Assembly (NCBI RefSeq): GCF_019052805.1 | Contig: NZ_JAHQRJ010000001.1 | Location: forward strand, 62,001-126,000 | Direction of reading: 5' to 3' | Source of the DNA: Noviherbaspirillum sp. L7-7A | GTDB taxonomy: Bacteria; Pseudomonadota; Gammaproteobacteria; Burkholderiales; Burkholderiaceae_D | Length of the DNA: 64,000 bases | Shown: positions 25,237 through 33,983 of the stretch, in pieces | How the letters are laid out: each line of letters opens with the position of its first letter | How positions within the stretch are numbered: the stretch's first letter is position 1 | The notes under the pieces: model-generated | Seen by the model: the letters and a program-made list of their open reading frames with translations, nothing else | Database searches by the model: none | What the model was told of the DNA's origin: nothing | Position numbers and translations under genes: made by a program

Positions 25237-26703
25237 ATGTCCGACATTCAGTCTGCAGCCGCGCAAACCCCCGCGGCACCCATCCGCTTTGAAGATTTCG
25301 GCCTGTCGCCAGACATACTGAAAGCGCTCGCCGAGCAAGGCTATGCGCATCCGACGCCCATCCAGGCGGCGGCAATTCCGGTCGTGCTGCAAGGGCGCGA
25401 CGTGATGGGCGCTGCCCAGACCGGCACCGGCAAGACCGCCGGCTTTTCCTTGCCCATCATCCAGCTGCTGCTGGCCCACGCCAGCAGCAGCGCCTCGCCG
25501 GCGCGCCATCCGGTGCGGGCGCTGGTGCTGACGCCCACGCGCGAGCTGGCCGACCAGGTGGCGGAAAACGTCAAGGCCTACTGCCGCTTCACGCCCCTGC
25601 GCTCGACCGTGGTGTTCGGCGGCGTCGACATGGCGCCGCAGACGGCCGCCCTGCGCGCCGGCGTCGAGATCGTGATCGCCACGCCGGGCCGCCTGCTCGA
25701 CCATGTGCAGCAAAAGACGATCAGCCTGTCGCAGACCCAGATCCTGGTGATGGACGAGGCCGACCGCATGCTGGACATGGGTTTCCTGCCGGACCTGCAG
25801 CGCATCATCAACCTGCTGCCCAAGGCGCGCCAGAACCTGATGTTCTCGGCCACCTTCTCGCCGGAAATCAAGAAGCTGGCATCGAGCTTCCTGAACGACC
25901 CGGTCACCATCGAGGTGGCGCGCAGCAACGCCACCGCCGACCGCGTCACCCAGACCGTCTACAAGGTGTCCGAGGATGACAAGCGCGATGCGGTGCTGCA
26001 CCTGATCCGCGGCCGCGACCTGAAGCAGATCCTGGTGTTTTCCAATACCAAGATCGGCGCCTCGCGCCTGGCGCGGCACCTGGAGCAGGAAGGCGTGAAG
26101 GCGTCCGCCATCCACGGCGACAAGACCCAGAACGAACGCATGGCGGCGCTGGAAGCCTTCAAGAACGGCGGCGTCGACGTGCTGGTGGCAACCGACGTGG
26201 CGGCGCGCGGGCTGGACATTTCCGACCTGCCCTGCGTGATCAACTATGACCTGCCCTATAACGCCGAGGATTATGTGCACCGCATCGGCCGAACCGGCCG
26301 CGCCGGCGCCTCGGGCGACGCAATCTCGCTGTATTCCGACAAGGATGCGCGCCTCTTGCAGGACATCGAGAAGCTGATTCGCGCCAAGCTGGCGCCCGCG
26401 GCGCTGGAAGGCTTCACGCCCCGCGCGCATCATGGCGAACGCTCGGCCGAGCGTGCCGAGCGCAGGCCGCGCCGCGACGAGGGCGCACGCGAACCGGGCG
26501 GCCGTGAACAGGGCAGCCGGGAAGCCCGTTCGGCCGCGCCGCGCAGCGGTGGCTATGCGCCGCGCCGCGAGAAGGTCGATCCCTGGTTCCTGAAGCCCTA
26601 TGAGCCCAGCACGTCGGCGCCGCAGCCGGCCAACGAGCCGCAGGAAGCCGCCGCCAAGCCGCAGAAGCGGGCAGCCCTGCTGGGCGGCCTGCCCAAGCGC
26701 TGA
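25237..26703 (+). CDS. rhlE: DEAD-box ATP-dependent RNA helicase RhlE-type
   Basis: The product has 488 residues. Helicase motifs appear in order: Q motif (FEDFGLSPDI...HPTPIQ), AQTGTGKT (Walker A), PTRELADQV, DEAD (VMDEADRMLDMGF), SAT (MFSATF), and HRIGRTGRAG with ARGLDI. After about residue 385 comes an Arg/Glu-rich, disordered tail (ERAERRPRRDEGAREPGGRE) typical of RhlE, used to hold RNA. It helps ribosome maturation and RNA turnover, often in the cold. ATG 25237 is used because the N-terminus then matches the family; the frame is open 60 bp further. Confidence 0.93.
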   Translation: MSDIQSAAAQTPAAPIRFEDFGLSPDILKALAEQGYAHPTPIQAAAIPVVLQGRDVMGAAQTGTGKTAGFSLPIIQLLLAHASSSASPARHPVRALVLTPTRELADQVAENVKAYCRFTPLRSTVVFGGVDMAPQTAALRAGVEIVIATPGRLLDHVQQKTISLSQTQILVMDEADRMLDMGFLPDLQRIINLLPKARQNLMFSATFSPEIKKLASSFLNDPVTIEVARSNATADRVTQTVYKVSEDDKRDAVLHLIRGRDLKQILVFSNTKIGASRLARHLEQEGVKASAIHGDKTQNERMAALEAFKNGGVDVLVATDVAARGLDISDLPCVINYDLPYNAEDYVHRIGRTGRAGASGDAISLYSDKDARLLQDIEKLIRAKLAPAALEGFTPRAHHGERSAERAERRPRRDEGAREPGGREQGSREARSAAPRSGGYAPRREKVDPWFLKPYEPSTSAPQPANEPQEAAAKPQKRAALLGGLPKR

Positions 26704-26729
26704 GCCTGCGGCCCGTACGGGCTGCAGGC
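26704..26729 (+). terminator. Hairpin after rhlE
   Basis: GCCTGC-G-GCCCG pairs with CGGGC-T-GCAGGC around TA, a stem of 12 pairs with one wobble, beginning right after the stop codon. There is no T-run, so its efficiency as an intrinsic terminator is doubtful. Confidence 0.4.
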
Positions 26730-26757
26730 CCGCGACAGGCCGTTTGCAGCACCAGAG

Positions 26758-27636
26758 CTAACTTCCCGCCAGCGGGCCATGGCGGTCGCGCCACAGCGCC
26801 ACCGCCGCCTCCAAGAACTCCGCCACGGTTTCCCTGCGCGGCAGCCCCAGTCCCAGAAAGCCCGCCGCCTGCATCAGCCCCTCCAGCGGATGGCTGTTGT
26901 CCAGCGCCGCCGCGCCGGTCTGCTTGGACAGCTTCTCGCCATGCTCATTCTGCAGCACCGGCACATGCATGTAGCGCGGCGTCTGATAGCCCAGGAGCCG
27001 CTGCAGGTGGATCTGGCGGGCCGTGGAGTCGAGCAGGTCGGCCCCGCGCACCACGTGCGTGATGCCGCATTCGGCATCGTCCACCACCACCGCCAGCTGA
27101 TAAGCCCAGTAGCCGTCGGCGCGTTTCAGCACGAAGTCGCCCACTTCGGTGGACAGGTGCTGGCTGACCGGCCCGATCCAGCGATCGTTGAAGCGGATGA
27201 CCTGGTCCGGCACCCGCAGCCGCCAGGCGCGCGCGGCGCGGCCGGGGGCCAGGCCATGGCGGCAGGTGCCCGGATAGACCGCGGCGCCATCAGAGGCCAC
27301 GCCCAGGCGCGAGTCGGCAATCTCGCGCCGGCTGCAGCCGCAGGGATAGACCGCATCGCCCAGGCGCTCGAACGCCGCCTGGTACAGCGCCTTGCGCCGG
27401 CTTTGCCACAGCGGTTTGCCATCCCACTGCATGCCGTGCGCCTGCAGGCATTGCATGATGGCCTGCGCCGCCTCGGGCAGGGCGCGCGCCTCGTCGATGT
27501 CCTCGATGCGCAGCAGCCAGGCGCCGTCGTGGGCGCGGGCATCCAGGAAGCTGGCCATGGCCGCCACCAGCGAGCCGGCATGCAAGGGGCCGGTGGGCGA
27601 GGGCGCGAAGCGGCCGCGGTAAGTCGTTGGATTCAT
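26758..27636 (-). CDS. gluQ: Glutamyl-Q tRNA(Asp) synthetase
   Basis: The product has 292 residues. It is a truncated glutamyl-tRNA synthetase that attaches glutamate to queuosine in the wobble position of tRNA-Asp. Signatures: [14 protein letters not shown] (HIGH region), [11 protein letters not shown], the zinc site CGCSRRE...[17 protein letters not shown], and HGEKLSKQ (KMSKS region). It lacks the anticodon-binding domain, as expected. ATG 27636 overlaps the stop of the upstream LysR gene (ATGA), so it is translationally coupled to an apparently unrelated regulator. Confidence 0.93.
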   Translation of the reverse strand: MNPTTYRGRFAPSPTGPLHAGSLVAAMASFLDARAHDGAWLLRIEDIDEARALPEAAQAIMQCLQAHGMQWDGKPLWQSRRKALYQAAFERLGDAVYPCGCSRREIADSRLGVASDGAAVYPGTCRHGLAPGRAARAWRLRVPDQVIRFNDRWIGPVSQHLSTEVGDFVLKRADGYWAYQLAVVVDDAECGITHVVRGADLLDSTARQIHLQRLLGYQTPRYMHVPVLQNEHGEKLSKQTGAAALDNSHPLEGLMQAAGFLGLGLPRRETVAEFLEAAVALWRDRHGPLAGS

Positions 27637-28556
27637 GATGCGTTTTCCAGCAGGCGATGTCTGACCTCGGGCTCGGACAACCGGGCCAGGAACCATTTCA
27701 GGGCCTTGCCGCGCGCGCCGCTGCGCCAGGCCAGATGGGCGGCGCCGGCCGGCTTGGACTCGACCGTCTGCTTTTCCACCAGCGCGCCGCTGGCAAGGTA
27801 GGGCGCGGCCAGCATGCGCGGCAGGTGGCCGCAGCCCAGGCCGGCCAGTTGCGCGGCCAGCTTGGCTTCCAGCGACGGCACGGTCAGGGTGTCCTGTCCG
27901 GTCAGCAGGCCGGCGGTGATGCCGGGCAGCATGCGTCCGGTGTCGCCGGCGGCGACTGCGCGGTGCCGCCGGATCAGCTCGGCCGGCAGCGGGTCGGGTT
28001 CGCCGGCCAGCGGATGGGCCGGCGCCACCGCGAACACCCAGTCGATGCCGCCCAGGAGGCGGGTGCGGAAGTCGCTGCTCATGCGCATGGTTTCCGGACC
28101 GTCGTAGGCGGCGCCGATGGCGAGATCGGCGCGGTCGGTCAGCAGCGCTTCCCAGACGCCCGACAGCACTTCCGACGTCAGCCGCAGCCGGGTGCCCGGC
28201 TGCTCCCGGCCGAAATCGTCCAGCAGCGGCAGCAGGCGCTGGAACGGGATCACGCTGTCGACCACGATGCGCAATTCCGCTTCCCAGCCGGCCGCGGTGC
28301 GCTTGACCCGCTGTTCCAGCGCCTCGGCAGCCTGCAGCAGATGCCGGCCCTGCGCCAGCAGTTCCTCGCCGGCCGAGGTCAGCTGGGCGCGGTGGCCGCG
28401 CCGGTCGAACAGCAGCACGTCGAGGTCGTCCTCCAGCTTGCGCACCGTATAGGTCAGTGCCGACGGCACCCGGTCGAGCGCGGCGGCGGCGGCGGCAAAG
28501 CTGCCGCGGCGGTCGATCTCGTCCAGGATGCGCAACGATTCCAGGGTCAGGTTCAT
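27633..28556 (-). CDS. LysR-family transcriptional regulator
   Basis: The product has 307 residues. The N-terminal winged HTH ([43 protein letters not shown]) is classic LysR, and the periplasmic-binding-like effector domain fills the remainder. It is divergent from the pirin gene at 28674, an arrangement typical of a regulator and its target. A candidate site lies between them at 28602-28628. The start ATG 28556 puts the HTH at the N-terminus. Its stop overlaps the start of gluQ. Confidence 0.92.
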   Translation of the reverse strand: MNLTLESLRILDEIDRRGSFAAAAAALDRVPSALTYTVRKLEDDLDVLLFDRRGHRAQLTSAGEELLAQGRHLLQAAEALEQRVKRTAAGWEAELRIVVDSVIPFQRLLPLLDDFGREQPGTRLRLTSEVLSGVWEALLTDRADLAIGAAYDGPETMRMSSDFRTRLLGGIDWVFAVAPAHPLAGEPDPLPAELIRRHRAVAAGDTGRMLPGITAGLLTGQDTLTVPSLEAKLAAQLAGLGCGHLPRMLAAPYLASGALVEKQTVESKPAGAAHLAWRSGARGKALKWFLARLSEPEVRHRLLENAS

Positions 28557-28601
28557 CGGGAAAAGAGGTTCAGGAAATTTGAATGAAAGGTACAGCATTA
28601 T

Positions 28602-28628
28602 GCCCTTATTCGTTCGCTTTCAAAGGGC
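28602..28628. promoter_or_regulatory. Candidate LysR-type binding site
   Basis: GCCCTT at 28602-28607 and AAGGGC at 28623-28628 form a spaced inverted repeat in the 117-bp gap between the divergent LysR and pirin genes, near where the pirin promoter should be. It is inferred from position and symmetry only. Confidence 0.4.
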
Positions 28629-28673
28629 TATAGTGCTTCACATCCAATCAACATCAATACAAGGAGCGACCAG

Positions 28674-29372
28674 ATGAACCAAGTACGCAAAGCCAATGAA
28701 CGCGGTCATGCCAACCATGGATGGCTGGACTCCTGGCACAGCTTTTCGTTCGCCGACTACTACGATCCGCAGCACATGGGTTTTGGCGCGCTGCGCGTGA
28801 TCAATGAAGACCGCGTCGCGCCCGGCAGCGGCTTTGGCACCCATGGCCATCGCGACATGGAAATCATCACCTACGTGCTGGAAGGCGAACTGGGCCACAA
28901 GGACAGCATCGGCAATGGCAGCGTGATCCGGCCCGGCGATGTGCAGCGCATGAGCGCCGGCAGCGGCATCCGCCACTCCGAGTTCAACCACGCCAGCCAG
29001 GCGCAGACCCATTTCCTGCAGATCTGGATCGAGCCCAACGTGCGTGGCATCGCGCCCGGCTACGAGGAAAAGCGCTTCGACGCCGCCGACAAGCGCGGCC
29101 GCCTGCGCCTGGTGGCCAGCCCGGACGGCGCCGACGGCTCGGTGACGATCCACCAGGATGCGCGGCTGCTGGTCGGCCTGTTCAGCGGCGACGAATCGGC
29201 CGAACTGCCGCTGGCGGCGGGGCGGCGCGCCTATGTGCATGTGGCGCGCGGCAGCATCACGGCCAATGGCGTGGCCCTGCAAACGGGCGATGCGCTGAAG
29301 GTGTCGGATGAAGCGCTGCTGACGCTGGCCGATGGCGCCAATGCCGAGGTGCTGGTGTTCGACCTGGCCTGA
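28674..29372 (+). CDS. Pirin-family protein (YhaK/quercetinase-like)
   Basis: The product has 232 residues forming a bicupin. The N-terminal metal site motif is seen as FGTHGHRDMEIITYVLEGELGHKDS, followed by GDVQRMSAGSGIRHSEFN, which together supply His/Glu ligands for an iron or similar metal. Some YhaK/YhhW-type pirins oxidise quercetin; others are redox sensors. The C-terminal half (LVGLFSGDESAELPL...HVARGSITANG) is the second cupin barrel. It has an AAGGAG ribosome site. It is probably controlled by the divergent LysR regulator. Confidence 0.93.
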   Translation: MNQVRKANERGHANHGWLDSWHSFSFADYYDPQHMGFGALRVINEDRVAPGSGFGTHGHRDMEIITYVLEGELGHKDSIGNGSVIRPGDVQRMSAGSGIRHSEFNHASQAQTHFLQIWIEPNVRGIAPGYEEKRFDAADKRGRLRLVASPDGADGSVTIHQDARLLVGLFSGDESAELPLAAGRRAYVHVARGSITANGVALQTGDALKVSDEALLTLADGANAEVLVFDLA

Positions 29373-29389
29373 TCCCGCAGGCTGTTCAG

Positions 29390-29415
29390 GGCGCGTCCGC
29401 CGTCGCGGACGCGCC
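29390..29415 (+). terminator. Strong GC hairpin after the pirin gene
   Basis: GGCGCGTCCGC at 29390-29400 pairs perfectly with GCGGACGCGCC at 29405-29415 around a 4-nt loop, 18 bp after the pirin stop. No T-run follows, so it is a terminator-like hairpin rather than a textbook one. Confidence 0.5.
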
Positions 29416-29492
29416 TGGCGTCGCGCCAGCGGCGCCGCATCCCCAAACTTGCCAGGCCGGCTATACTGCTCCCTCCGTCCAATGCCGCCGCC

Positions 29493-29972
29493 ATGCAACA
29501 CAAGCCTTACAAGATCCCCGAATCGGTCCTGGTCGTGATCCACACCGCCGACCTCGACGTGCTCCTGATCGAGCGCACGCCCAATCCCGGCTTCTGGCAG
29601 TCGGTGACGGGCAGCAAGGATACGGTCGACGAGCCGCTGACGCTCACCGCCGCGCGCGAGGTGATGGAGGAAACAGGCATCGTCGTTGCGCAGAATCATC
29701 TGCAGGATTGGCAACTTTCGAATGTCTACGACATCTACCCCGTATGGCAGCACCGCTATGCGCCGGGCGTGACGCGCAACACCGAGCATGTCTTCAGCCT
29801 GCAGGTGCCGCGCGACATCCCGGTGACGCTGGCGCCGCGCGAACACCGCGACTATCTGTGGCTGCCCTATCGGGAGGCGGCGGACAAGTGCTTTTCGCCG
29901 TCCAACGCGGAAGCGATATTGCAACTGCCGCAACGCACCGCCATGTCCAGGATGGAGAACACACCGCATTAA
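29493..29972 (+). CDS. nudB: Dihydroneopterin triphosphate diphosphatase NudB
   Basis: The product has 159 residues. The Nudix box is complete: G-x5-E-x7-REVMEETGI at about residues 41-63. The surroundings (KIPESVLVVIHTADLDVLLIERTPNPGFWQSVTGS) match NudB, which removes pyrophosphate from dihydroneopterin triphosphate in folate synthesis. It is first in a three-gene set with an EEP-family enzyme (18 bp gap) and clsB, an order widely seen in Burkholderiales. Here aspS is not next to it, since a pirin gene precedes. Confidence 0.92.
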   Translation: MQHKPYKIPESVLVVIHTADLDVLLIERTPNPGFWQSVTGSKDTVDEPLTLTAAREVMEETGIVVAQNHLQDWQLSNVYDIYPVWQHRYAPGVTRNTEHVFSLQVPRDIPVTLAPREHRDYLWLPYREAADKCFSPSNAEAILQLPQRTAMSRMENTPH

Positions 29973-29990
29973 CACGAACAGGATCACCTC

Positions 29991-30785
29991 ATGAAGCTGC
30001 GCATAGCCACTTACAACATCCACAAGGGCGTGTCGACGATAGGAAGCCGGCCCCGTGTCCATGCGCTCAAGCAAGCCCTGTCGGCCCTGGGAGCCGACGT
30101 GATTTTCCTGCAGGAAGTGCAGGGCAGGCATGACCTCCTGGCCCTGAAGCACTCCGCCAACTGGCCAAGCCAGAGCCAGCACGAATTCTTCGCCGGCGAG
30201 GACAAGCACTGCGCCTACGGCGTCAATGCGGTCTATGACCACGGCCATCACGGCAATGCGCTGGTCAGCAGCTTTCCTATCGCATCCTCGCGCAACCAGG
30301 ATGTGTCGGACCATGCCTATGAATCGCGCGGCATCCTGCATTGCGTGGTCCAGTGCAACGATGTCGATGTGCATTGCTACGTGGTGCATCTTGGCCTGTT
30401 CGCAGGCAGCCGCAAGCGCCAGACCGATGCGCTGATCGATGCCGTGTCGTCATCGGCCCCGCCGGGCGCGCCGGTGATCATCGCCGGCGACTTCAACGAC
30501 TGGAACAACAAGCTGAGCGACACCCTGCGCGCCGGCCTCGGCGTGACCGAAGTGTTCGACGAGAACCTGTCGCGGCGCGGCTTCGGCACCTACCTGCGGC
30601 TTCTGTCCGGCCGCGGCCCCAAGATCCAGCCGGCCCGCACTTTCCCGGCGGCGATGCCGCTGCTGCAGCTCGACCGCATCTACGTGCGCGGCTTCAGGGT
30701 GGCGTCGGCCAAGGTGATGCATGGCATCCTGTGGAGCCGCTTGTCCGACCATGCGCCGATCGTGGCGGAGCTTGAGCTGGCATAA
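29991..30785 (+). CDS. Endonuclease/exonuclease/phosphatase (EEP) family protein
   Basis: The product has 264 residues. It has EEP catalytic motifs: TYNIHKG (Asn), FLQEV (Glu, metal), GDFNDW (Asp/Asn) and SDHAPI (Asp-His). No signal peptide is present, so it is probably cytoplasmic. The family spans DNases, phosphodiesterases and lipid phosphatases; its constant association with clsB suggests a phospholipid-related phosphodiesterase, but that is inference. It lies between nudB and clsB on the same strand. Confidence 0.9.
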   Translation: MKLRIATYNIHKGVSTIGSRPRVHALKQALSALGADVIFLQEVQGRHDLLALKHSANWPSQSQHEFFAGEDKHCAYGVNAVYDHGHHGNALVSSFPIASSRNQDVSDHAYESRGILHCVVQCNDVDVHCYVVHLGLFAGSRKRQTDALIDAVSSSAPPGAPVIIAGDFNDWNNKLSDTLRAGLGVTEVFDENLSRRGFGTYLRLLSGRGPKIQPARTFPAAMPLLQLDRIYVRGFRVASAKVMHGILWSRLSDHAPIVAELELA

Positions 30786-30835
30786 GGCAGGGGATGGCGT
30801 TAGCGGTGAACGTGACTTATTTCAGGCGGTAATCC

Positions 30836-31999
30836 ATGCGTCCGGTCTCCTACACCGCCAACAACAAGCTGACCCTGCTGCATTGCGGCGCCGAGTTCTT
30901 TCCCGAACTTGAAGCGGCATGCGACGGCGCGGTTTCCGAGATCTATCTGGAAACCTACATCTTCGCGGATGACCCTACTGCGCGCCGCGTCGAGGAAGCG
31001 CTGATCCGGGCCGCGAAGCGCCATGTGCGGGTGCATGTCATCACCGACTGGACCGGAACCGGCAACAGCCATACCAGGAAACTCAGGGAACGGCTGCTGG
31101 CAGGCGGCGTGCAGCATCGCAGCTTCAATCCCTTCTTCCGGCGCGGCGTGGCCCGCACCCACCGCAAGATCTGCGTGGTCGACCGCAAGGTCGCCTTTCT
31201 TGGCGGCCTCAACATCAATGACGACCTGATCTCGGACGACGATTCAGCCATGCCGCTGCCGGCGCCGCGCTGGGATTTCGGCGTGCGCATCACCGGACCG
31301 CTGGTGGCCGCCATCCACGAGGAAGTCACCACCCAGTGGGCCAGGCTGGGCAAGCTGGACCTGAAGCAGCGCATCGAACGCATCCGCAAGCTGCGCACCA
31401 CCCATGTGGAGAACGTCAATGCGCCGGCCTTCGCGGCGCTGGTGGTGCGCGACAACCTGCGCAACCGCCGCACCATCCAGCGCGCCTACATGCATGCGCT
31501 CGGCCATGCGCGGGAAAGCGCCTGGCTGGCCAATCCGTATTTCGCGCCGGGCCGCAAGATGCGCGACGCGCTGTGCCGCGCCGCCGAGCGCGGCGTGGAT
31601 GTGACGCTGCTGCTGGGCGTGGGCCAGTTCAGGATGCAGGACGCGGTGGCGCGCTCCTACTATCCCAAGCTGCTGGAGCATGGTGTGAAGATCTTCGAGT
31701 ACCAGAAGACCCAGCTGCACGGCAAGGTGGCGGTGGTCGACGATGAATGGGCCACCGTGGGCTCCAGCAACTACGACGGCTTTTCGCTGTTCGTGAACCA
31801 GGAAGCCAACATCGTGGTCAAGGATGCGGAATTCGCGCACGCGCTGCGCGACCATATCCGCCACGGCGTCAGGGACGCAGTGCCTATCCATGCCGAGGAA
31901 TTCCGCAACACGCCATGGCACCGGCGGGCCTGGTATGGCACCGCCTTCCTGATTTACCGCGGCCTGATGCGGCTCATCACCATGGGGCGCTATACCTGA
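30836..31999 (+). CDS. clsB: Cardiolipin synthase B
   Basis: The product has 387 residues and two phospholipase D motifs: HRKICVVD (HxKx4D) with downstream GGLNIND, and HGKVAVVD with GSSNYDGFS. It lacks the N-terminal membrane segments of ClsA, matching the ClsB type, which joins phosphatidyl groups to make cardiolipin at the inner membrane. A short hydrophobic C-terminus (WYGTAFLIYRGLMRLI) could anchor it. It closes the nudB-EEP-clsB unit and ends 16 bp from the convergent anti-sigma gene. Confidence 0.92.
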   Translation: MRPVSYTANNKLTLLHCGAEFFPELEAACDGAVSEIYLETYIFADDPTARRVEEALIRAAKRHVRVHVITDWTGTGNSHTRKLRERLLAGGVQHRSFNPFFRRGVARTHRKICVVDRKVAFLGGLNINDDLISDDDSAMPLPAPRWDFGVRITGPLVAAIHEEVTTQWARLGKLDLKQRIERIRKLRTTHVENVNAPAFAALVVRDNLRNRRTIQRAYMHALGHARESAWLANPYFAPGRKMRDALCRAAERGVDVTLLLGVGQFRMQDAVARSYYPKLLEHGVKIFEYQKTQLHGKVAVVDDEWATVGSSNYDGFSLFVNQEANIVVKDAEFAHALRDHIRHGVRDAVPIHAEEFRNTPWHRRAWYGTAFLIYRGLMRLITMGRYT

Positions 32000-32014
32000 C
32001 AACCTGGCATGGCA

Positions 32015-32719
32015 TCAGATGCGCAGCCAGGCGCCCTTGAAAACGATGGGCCCGGTCGGTCCGTCGGCCTTGGGCGAGCCGCCCTTTGGTTCGACCGTGA
32101 CCGCCAGCAGCGCCACCGTGTCGGGCGTTGCGTTCTCCGGCAAGGGCAGGGTAATGCTGCCATCGGCGGCCAGCAGGCCCAGCGAGCGCGGATTGCCCTG
32201 CTTCGGCACGGCCCACAGCTCCAGGCTGCGGTCGGCCGCCACCGCCTGCGGTGTCACCAGCTTCACCGTCAGTTGATGCCGGCGGGCGTCGCCGGTGACC
32301 ACCGCCACCGGTTGCGACTTGTCGTCGGCCAGCATGGCAACGAAGGACGGCGGCGCCTGAACGCCGACCTGCTGCGTCAGCAGCACGGCCGCCAGCACCA
32401 TGGCCAGCGCGCTGGACGTCAGGCCAAGGCCGCGCCAGAAAGAGAGGCTCTCGCGCAGCCGCGACATCCAGCTGGAAGGCTGCGGCGCGATGCCGGTGGC
32501 GCGCGCGATGTTGTCCCACACCTGCAGACGCGGCGCCTCTGACGGCGCGAACTGCGCCAGCGGGCACAGCCTGTCCTGCCATTGCTCCACCACGCGCCGC
32601 ATGGCCGCATTGCGCGCCAGCAGGGTGTCGAAGCGGCGGCGGGCGCCGTTGCGCAGCGTGCCCAGCACATACTCGGCGGCCAGCCGGTCTACCAGCTCGG
32701 GATTGCGTTCGATGTTCAT
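32015..32719 (-). CDS. Anti-sigma factor, RskA/anti-SigK type
   Basis: The product has 234 residues. The N-terminal ~85 residues form the sigma-binding domain (VDRLAAEYVLGTLRNGARRRFDTLLARN) without the zinc-binding HxxxCxxC motif. One transmembrane helix follows (LTSSALAMVLAAVLLTQQVGV), then a periplasmic RskA-like domain (LELWAVPKQGNPRSLGLL, MVTVEPKGGSP-type end). Its start overlaps the stop of the sigma-factor gene by 4 bp, so both are made together. It would hold the ECF sigma factor at the membrane until an envelope signal leads to release. Confidence 0.9.
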   Translation of the reverse strand: MNIERNPELVDRLAAEYVLGTLRNGARRRFDTLLARNAAMRRVVEQWQDRLCPLAQFAPSEAPRLQVWDNIARATGIAPQPSSWMSRLRESLSFWRGLGLTSSALAMVLAAVLLTQQVGVQAPPSFVAMLADDKSQPVAVVTGDARRHQLTVKLVTPQAVAADRSLELWAVPKQGNPRSLGLLAADGSITLPLPENATPDTVALLAVTVEPKGGSPKADGPTGPIVFKGAWLRI

Positions 32720-33294
32720 GCGCCCTCCAGCCGGGTGAGGCAAGTGCGCAGCCGTTCCAGCCCGCGCCGCACCCAGGTCTTGACCGTGCCCAGCGGCAGC
32801 TTCATCTGTTGAGCCACCTCGCTGTGCGACAGGTCATGGTAGAAGGCCAGCGCAATGGCCTGCCGGTGCAGGCCTTCCAGGCGGGAAAAGCATTGCGCCA
32901 GCGCCTTGGCCTCGCCATCCATGCGAAGGGCGTCGAAGGGGCTGGGGTCGCTGCTTTCAAGGGCTTCCATCACATCCTTGTCAAAAGTATTGGCATCGAT
33001 TTCCACCGTGGCATCCACGCGGCGCAGGAGGTCATAGGCCCGGTTGCGCACGATGGTCGTCATCCAGGTCATTGGTGCGGCTAATCCGGCCTGGTAGCTG
33101 CCGGCATTGTTCCAAACGCTGACGAAGCTCTCCTGCAAGACTTCTTCCGCCAGTTCCTTCCTGTTCAATATACGCAGCGCAAAGCCAAACAGTTTCGGCG
33201 ATGTGGCGTCATACAGCGCGCGGAAGGCGGCCGCGTCCCTGCGGGCCACGGCGGCCAGCAGGCTTCGAAGCTGTTGCGGATCGGTATCGGACAA
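32716..33294 (-). CDS. ECF-family RNA polymerase sigma factor (SigK-like)
   Basis: The product has 192 residues with region 2 (FRALYDATSPKLFGFALRILNRKELAEEVLQESFVSVW, then MTWMTTIVRNRAYDLLRR) and region 4 HTH (LEGLHRQAIALAFYHDLSHSEVAQQMKLPLGTVKTWVRRGLERLR). It is paired with the RskA-type anti-sigma factor. Its target promoters are probably its own and nearby stress genes; none could be identified. The 149-bp gap to the divergent hslR holds an inverted repeat at 33348-33382. Confidence 0.92.
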   Translation of the reverse strand: MSDTDPQQLRSLLAAVARRDAAAFRALYDATSPKLFGFALRILNRKELAEEVLQESFVSVWNNAGSYQAGLAAPMTWMTTIVRNRAYDLLRRVDATVEIDANTFDKDVMEALESSDPSPFDALRMDGEAKALAQCFSRLEGLHRQAIALAFYHDLSHSEVAQQMKLPLGTVKTWVRRGLERLRTCLTRLEGA

Positions 33295-33347
33295 GGCCTG
33301 GGCCTCCTGAATCGGTGAAAGAGTTGCAGGGATGCATCAGACAGCGA

Positions 33348-33411
33348 TTGTACGCATAAACCGCTGAGCGATATTCGTACAAATGATTGAAAATCGCGTA
33401 AAAACCGCGAT
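33348..33411. promoter_or_regulatory. Two inverted repeats in the ECF sigma-hslR divergent region
   Basis: TTGTACG at 33348-33354 pairs with CGTACAA at 33376-33382. ATCGCG at 33393-33398 pairs with CGCGAT at 33406-33411. Both lie between the two divergent genes and may be regulator sites. The role is unknown. Confidence 0.4.
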
Positions 33412-33443
33412 ATACAGGGTGGATTAGCTTATGGACGAAAGAA

Positions 33444-33818
33444 ATGACGAATGAAAGTGTACGAATAGACAAGTGGCTGTGGGCCGCCCGTTTCTTCAAG
33501 ACCCGCAGCATGGCAACCGACGCCGTCGACAACGGCAAGGTCAGGCTCAACGGCGACCGGGTCAAGCCGGCGCGCGGCGTCAAGCCCGGCGACCGGGTGG
33601 AAGTCGATAACGGTTCGACCGAATGGGAAGTGGTAGTGAAGGAACTGTCGGACGTGCGGCGTGCCGCCAACTTCGCCCAGGCGCTGTACGAGGAAACCGA
33701 AGGCAGCGTCGAACGGCGCGCCAAGGCTGCCGAAGACCGCCGCTATTTCCGCGAGCCGGGCGCCGATATGAAGGGCCGCCCAACCAAGCGCGACCGCCGC
33801 CTGATCAGCCGTTTCTGA
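33444..33818 (+). CDS. hslR: Ribosome-associated heat shock protein Hsp15 (S4 domain)
   Basis: The product has 124 residues. It opens with the S4 RNA-binding domain (VRIDKWLWAARFFKTRSMATDAVDNGKVRLNG) and has the basic C-terminal tail (YFREPGADMKGRPTKRDRRLISRF) that contacts 23S rRNA. Hsp15 binds stalled 50S subunits carrying a nascent chain on peptidyl-tRNA and helps recycle them. The gene is alone and divergent from the sigma/anti-sigma pair. Confidence 0.92.
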   Translation: MTNESVRIDKWLWAARFFKTRSMATDAVDNGKVRLNGDRVKPARGVKPGDRVEVDNGSTEWEVVVKELSDVRRAANFAQALYEETEGSVERRAKAAEDRRYFREPGADMKGRPTKRDRRLISRF

Positions 33819-33869
33819 CCTGCCTCCTGGTTCCATGCTGCATTGCCGCATAGAACCAAATCTCTAGAA

Positions 33870-33929
33870 CAGCCACTCTAGGTTGCAGTTTGACATTTAA
33901 GAGTGGCTGCATAATAGTACGAACGTTCG
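33870..33929 (+). promoter_or_regulatory. tetR promoter with inverted repeats and TetR operator
   Basis: TTGACA at 33890-33895 and TAATAG at 33912-33917 (16-bp spacer) form a good promoter. CGAACGTTCG, a perfect palindrome at 33920-33929, would cover the transcription start and fits a TetR autorepression site. CAGCCACTCT at 33870-33879 and AGAGTGGCTG at 33900-33909 form a second perfect 10-bp inverted repeat bracketing the -35 box. Confidence 0.6.
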
Positions 33930-33983
33930 CATTCAGTTCGTTTCTGTTCCCATCGTTTTTTACAGGACTCACTGAGTTCCATC

